Origin: an uncultured Spirochaetaceae bacterium
GTDB taxonomy: Bacteria > Spirochaetota > Spirochaetia > Sphaerochaetales > Sphaerochaetaceae
Assembly (NCBI GenBank): GCA_944388955.1
Contig: CALXKJ010000010.1
Span: 1 to 64,000, forward strand
DNA length: 64,000 nt
Direction: 5' to 3'
Positions 61,538-64,000 of this stretch are shown here, piece after piece. Positions within the stretch are counted from its first letter, which is position 1. Every line of letters begins with the position of its first letter. Under the pieces are notes generated by a model that did no database searches, was not told the origin of the DNA, and saw only the letters and a list, made by a program, of their open reading frames with translations. Position numbers and translations under genes: made by a program.

Positions 61538-62614
61538 ATGGATAATATCGATAAAGCCAGAGCGGTTACCAGAAGATTCCAGATTGAAGGTGAAGCTGGG
61601 GATATCAGAGTAAACAGGCAAGGTCATATCAATTCCACCTTCATCTCTGAATTCACTGAAAACGGCAGAATCAGGCGATACACGCATCAGATGATAAACA
61701 AATCCGTGTTCAGCGACCCTGCCAGGATTATGGAGAATATAGCATCCGTGACTTCTCATATCAGAGCGAAGATAGAAAACCTTCCTGACAGGGAATTACG
61801 ATGCCTTGAAGTAATTTCTGCAAGAGATGGCAAGCCATATGCACTCGATGAAGATGGAAATTACTGGAGAACATACAGATACATTGATGAAGCTATCTCA
61901 TATGACAAGGTTCCAGGCAGCGACATCGCTTATAATCTGGGACGTGGAATCGGACTTTTCCAGAAACAGCTTTCCGACTATAACGCATCATCGCTATACA
62001 TACCGCTTCCCCACTTCCATGACATGGCAATGCGTTACAGCCAGCTTGATGAAGCTGCGGCAAATGACACAAAGAAGAGGAAAGAGATGGTTCTTGATGA
62101 GCTATCATTTCTGGATGAGAACAGAAAAAGAGGCTGCACAATCTGGAATGATTATGAAAAAGGGCTTCTTCCGGAGCGTGTCACGCATAATGACACGAAG
62201 ATAAACAATGTGCTCTTCTCTCCTGAAACCGGCGAAGCTTTATGCGTAATCGATCTCGATACAATCATGCCAGGAACAGTCCTTTTCGATACTGGCGATA
62301 TGATACGTACCGCATGCTCGACCGCAGACGAGGATGAGAAGGAGGCTTCACTCATGGATTTCTCAATCGATTCATACAAAGCAATAACTGATGGTTATCT
62401 TAGCTTGGCATCTTCATTCCTTACAGAAGCGGAAACGGCTGGAATAAAAGAATCAGGAAGGATGATGGCACAGATTATGGCTGTCAGATTCCTCACAGAC
62501 TATCTTAATGGTGATGTCTATTACAGGATTGATTACCCTGAGCACAATCTTGTGAGAGCGCGAACACAGATTGCGCTTATCAAAGCAATGGACAGACGCT
62601 GGAAGGACTTCTGA
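61538..62614 (+). CDS. N-acetylhexosamine 1-kinase-like phosphotransferase (NahK family)
   Basis: A 358-residue APH-fold kinase, the same length as bifidobacterial NahK. The catalytic loop is VTHNDTKINNVLF and the metal-binding segment is VIDLDTIMPGTVLFDTGDM, the form seen in NahK. NahK phosphorylates GlcNAc or GalNAc at C1 in lacto-N-biose/galacto-N-biose use, so it suits a mucin-glycan diet together with the sialic acid-like cluster. Other sugar or choline kinases of this fold cannot be excluded. GAGGTG precedes the ATG. Confidence 0.8.
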   Translation: MDNIDKARAVTRRFQIEGEAGDIRVNRQGHINSTFISEFTENGRIRRYTHQMINKSVFSDPARIMENIASVTSHIRAKIENLPDRELRCLEVISARDGKPYALDEDGNYWRTYRYIDEAISYDKVPGSDIAYNLGRGIGLFQKQLSDYNASSLYIPLPHFHDMAMRYSQLDEAAANDTKKRKEMVLDELSFLDENRKRGCTIWNDYEKGLLPERVTHNDTKINNVLFSPETGEALCVIDLDTIMPGTVLFDTGDMIRTACSTADEDEKEASLMDFSIDSYKAITDGYLSLASSFLTEAETAGIKESGRMMAQIMAVRFLTDYLNGDVYYRIDYPEHNLVRARTQIALIKAMDRRWKDF

Positions 62615-62616
62615 TT

Positions 62617-63093
62617 TCACTGCAGACAGAGCTTCATGAAGACAGTGCGCTCTGAAGGGCTGTCATTATATTTTACGGTGTTTTCGAATCCGAATTGCCT
62701 ATATAAGCGGATAGCGCCTTCAAGCTCTGGAAGAGTATCAAGGTAAATCTCCTTGTACCCGATGCTCCTCGCCTCAGACAGTATTCTCGAAACAAGAGCG
62801 GCAGCTATTCCCTTCCTGCGGAATTCCGGTCTGACGTAAAGCCTCTTCAGCTCACATGCCGAATCAGAAAGCTTCCGCAACGCAATACAGCCTGCAGCTT
62901 TTCCCTCCTCCTCATCAATATAGAGCCTGCCGTCCGAAAGCGCATACTTAAGCTCAGGCTCATCAAGTTCCGCGTCATATCCCTGTATATCGAGATAAAC
63001 CTGAAAGGATGGATCGATGGCAAGGAGCATTTCCGTATACTCGGCAAAAAGGGAGCGTATCTCGCCAGCCTTGCCGTAACCGCTGACAATCAC
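62617..63093 (-). CDS. GNAT-family N-acetyltransferase
   Basis: A 158-residue single-domain GNAT with the acetyl-CoA loop in LYVRPEFRRKGIAAALVSRI and a YRQFGFEN end strand. It overlaps the arsR gene upstream by 4 bp (ATGA), so the pair is co-transcribed. The substrate is unknown. Convergent with the NahK-like gene, 2 bp apart. Confidence 0.9.
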   Translation of the reverse strand: MIVSGYGKAGEIRSLFAEYTEMLLAIDPSFQVYLDIQGYDAELDEPELKYALSDGRLYIDEEEGKAAGCIALRKLSDSACELKRLYVRPEFRRKGIAAALVSRILSEARSIGYKEIYLDTLPELEGAIRLYRQFGFENTVKYNDSPSERTVFMKLCLQ

Positions 63094-63392
63094 AGCATTT
63101 CCTCATAGTGCTCTATTCCGAGCGATAGGATTCTATGAATATGGTCATCTGAAAGCCTGTAAATGGCATTCCTGCCATCCTTTCGGAATTTAACAAGACG
63201 TGAGGCTCTCAGGAGCTTGAGCTGCTGCGATATAGCGCTCTGGCTCATCGAAGCCGCTTCCGCAATCTGCCCTACCCCCATCTCTCCGCTTTTATCGAGA
63301 GCTATCAGAATCTTCAGCCTTGTAGGATCCCCGAAGACCTTGAAGAAATCCGCGATATCACCGACTTCATCATCACTTAAATCGATTTCCAT
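63090..63392 (-). CDS. ArsR/SmtB-family metal-responsive repressor
   Basis: A 100-residue winged-helix repressor (DPTRLKILIALD, then QSAISQQLKLLRASRLVKFR). The last helix has Asp-x-His-x10-His-x2-Glu (SDDHIHRILSLGIEHYEE), the alpha-5 zinc site of SmtB. There is no CxC in the alpha-3 helix, which argues against arsenic, lead or cadmium sensing through that site. The ATG at 63392 is chosen because TATTAT ends 7 nt upstream; no Shine-Dalgarno sequence supports any start. It may control the Zn/Cd ATPase gene at 28081, which has an SmtB-type operator. The gene leads a two-gene unit with a GNAT enzyme. Confidence 0.88.
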   Translation of the reverse strand: MEIDLSDDEVGDIADFFKVFGDPTRLKILIALDKSGEMGVGQIAEAASMSQSAISQQLKLLRASRLVKFRKDGRNAIYRLSDDHIHRILSLGIEHYEEML

Positions 63393-63399
63393 AACTATG

Positions 63400-63428
63400 A
63401 TAATATTCACTCTTTCATAAATCGGCAA
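63400..63428 (-). promoter_or_regulatory. Promoter of arsR
   Basis: Minus strand TTGCCG (63423-63428), 17 nt, TATTAT (63400-63405), 7 nt, ATG. The -35 hexamer and spacing are the same as for yhcH at 33539. Confidence 0.65.
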
Positions 63429-63438
63429 TTCATATAGA

Positions 63439-63467
63439 TTCTACAAAACGCCTGATGGTGATAGAAT
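63439..63467 (+). promoter_or_regulatory. Promoter of the terminal dehydrogenase gene
   Basis: TTCTAC (63439-63444), 17 nt, TAGAAT (63462-63467), 6 nt, ATG. There is no Shine-Dalgarno sequence. Confidence 0.6.
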
Positions 63468-63473
63468 CTGTCC

Positions 63474-64000
63474 ATGGAAAAGAAAATAGGTTTTGTCGGA
63501 CTTGGTGTTATGGGCAAGAGCATGGCAGCGCACCTCATCGATTCAGGTTGCACGCTCTATGCATATTCGAGAACAAAATCAAAATGCGCAGATATCATTG
63601 AAAAGGGCGCAATCTGGTGTGACACGCCGCGTGAAGTTGCGGAGAATTCCGATATCATCTTCACAATCGTGGGATTTCCAAAGGATGTAAGAGAAGTCTA
63701 TCTCGGAAAAGATGGCCTTGCTGAAGGCGCCTCGAAAGGAAAAATCTTCTGCGATATGACGACAACAGAGCCGTCTCTTGACATCGAAATCGGAAATGAG
63801 CTGGAAAAGAAAGGTGCAGCTATGTGCGACGCCCCAGTCTCCGGAGGCGACAGCGGCGCAAGAAACGCGACACTTTCCATCATGGCAGGCGGAAGCGATG
63901 AGGTCTTTGAATCCCTTCTTCCCTATTTCAATATCATGGGGAAAAGCATAACGCATATGGGAGCACTTGGAGCTGGGCAGCACACGAAGATGGCGAACCA
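63474..64000 (+). CDS. 3-hydroxyisobutyrate dehydrogenase-family oxidoreductase, cut by the window end
   Basis: The first 175 codons of an NAD(P)-dependent beta-hydroxyacid dehydrogenase (usual length about 290). The Rossmann motif is GFVGLGVMGKSM, the substrate loop is CDAPVSGGDSGARNATLSIM, and the catalytic Lys is in GAGQHTKMAN just before the edge. The family includes 3-hydroxyisobutyrate dehydrogenase, tartronate semialdehyde reductase and glyoxylate/succinic semialdehyde reductase; the subgroup is not decidable. The start at 63474 fits a -10 box 6 nt upstream. Confidence 0.9.
   Translation, partial: MEKKIGFVGLGVMGKSMAAHLIDSGCTLYAYSRTKSKCADIIEKGAIWCDTPREVAENSDIIFTIVGFPKDVREVYLGKDGLAEGASKGKIFCDMTTTEPSLDIEIGNELEKKGAAMCDAPVSGGDSGARNATLSIMAGGSDEVFESLLPYFNIMGKSITHMGALGAGQHTKMAN

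Noticed and set aside
63393-63428. Longer ArsR start at a TTG 12 codons upstream
   Set aside because: Those codons coincide with a TTGCCG-17-TATTAT promoter, so the ATG at 63392 is preferred.
1-64000. CRISPR array, insertion sequence or prophage genes
   Set aside because: No regularly spaced direct repeats, Cas genes, transposase, integrase or phage structural genes were seen; the accessory island is small and has no visible mobility gene.

Overview
The window looks like chromosomal DNA of a host-associated spirochaete, most likely from the Sphaerochaetaceae/Treponemataceae side of the phylum. This is inferred from gene content and no alignment was run. The pointers are a bacterial XPB-type helicase with a partner carrying the same N-terminal domain, a pair of EF-G paralogues (one canonical, one divergent), a fused aroDE gene, YesMN-type two-component regulators beside sugar ABC operons that lack an ATPase, and several genes for host-glycan use. 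Gene density is high, many neighbouring genes overlap by 1-20 bp, and base composition is moderate except for an AT-rich accessory stretch at about 9-15 kb.

Layout. 0.3-8.5 kb: a MATE exporter, then a sensor kinase/response regulator pair convergent with a sugar ABC operon that has two paralogous binding proteins. 8.7-9.0 kb: tRNA-Lys and tRNA-Glu with their own promoter and terminator. 9.0-15.1 kb: an accessory island with a decayed small-gene module, a tRNA/tmRNA-like 3' end, a Sau3AI/MutH-like restriction enzyme, a GmrSD-like DUF262/DUF1524 protein on the opposite strand and a C5 cytosine methyltransferase. 15.2-31 kb: metal and drug export, comprising a small barrel protein, csoR, copA fused to copZ behind a clear CsoR-type operator, a tripartite RND pump with a small lipoprotein, an aldehyde dehydrogenase, a ClC protein with fluoride-type motifs and a zinc/cadmium ATPase behind an SmtB-type operator. 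31-43 kb: the two EF-G genes bracket a cluster that resembles sialic acid or 2,7-anhydro-sialic acid uptake and catabolism (YhcH/NanQ, AraC regulator, ABC importer, Gfo/Idh oxidoreductase, NanA-like aldolase), followed by a GntR remnant and an esterase.

43-64 kb is mostly housekeeping: trmB-mfd, an inositol-phosphatase family gene, a THEP1 NTPase with an ACT protein, nrdR and dgt (dNTP supply), aroK-aroC running directly into the XPB pair, aroDE, an ABC-F ATPase, maf, a NahK-like N-acetylhexosamine kinase, an SmtB-like ArsR repressor and a dehydrogenase cut by the window end.

The most general signal is in the promoters. At about a dozen transcription-unit starts there is no Shine-Dalgarno sequence, and a good -10 box lies only 6-10 nt before the start codon, usually with a -35 box 16-18 nt further up. 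Genes inside operons, and a few first genes, have strong Shine-Dalgarno sequences. This points to widespread leaderless transcription in this organism.
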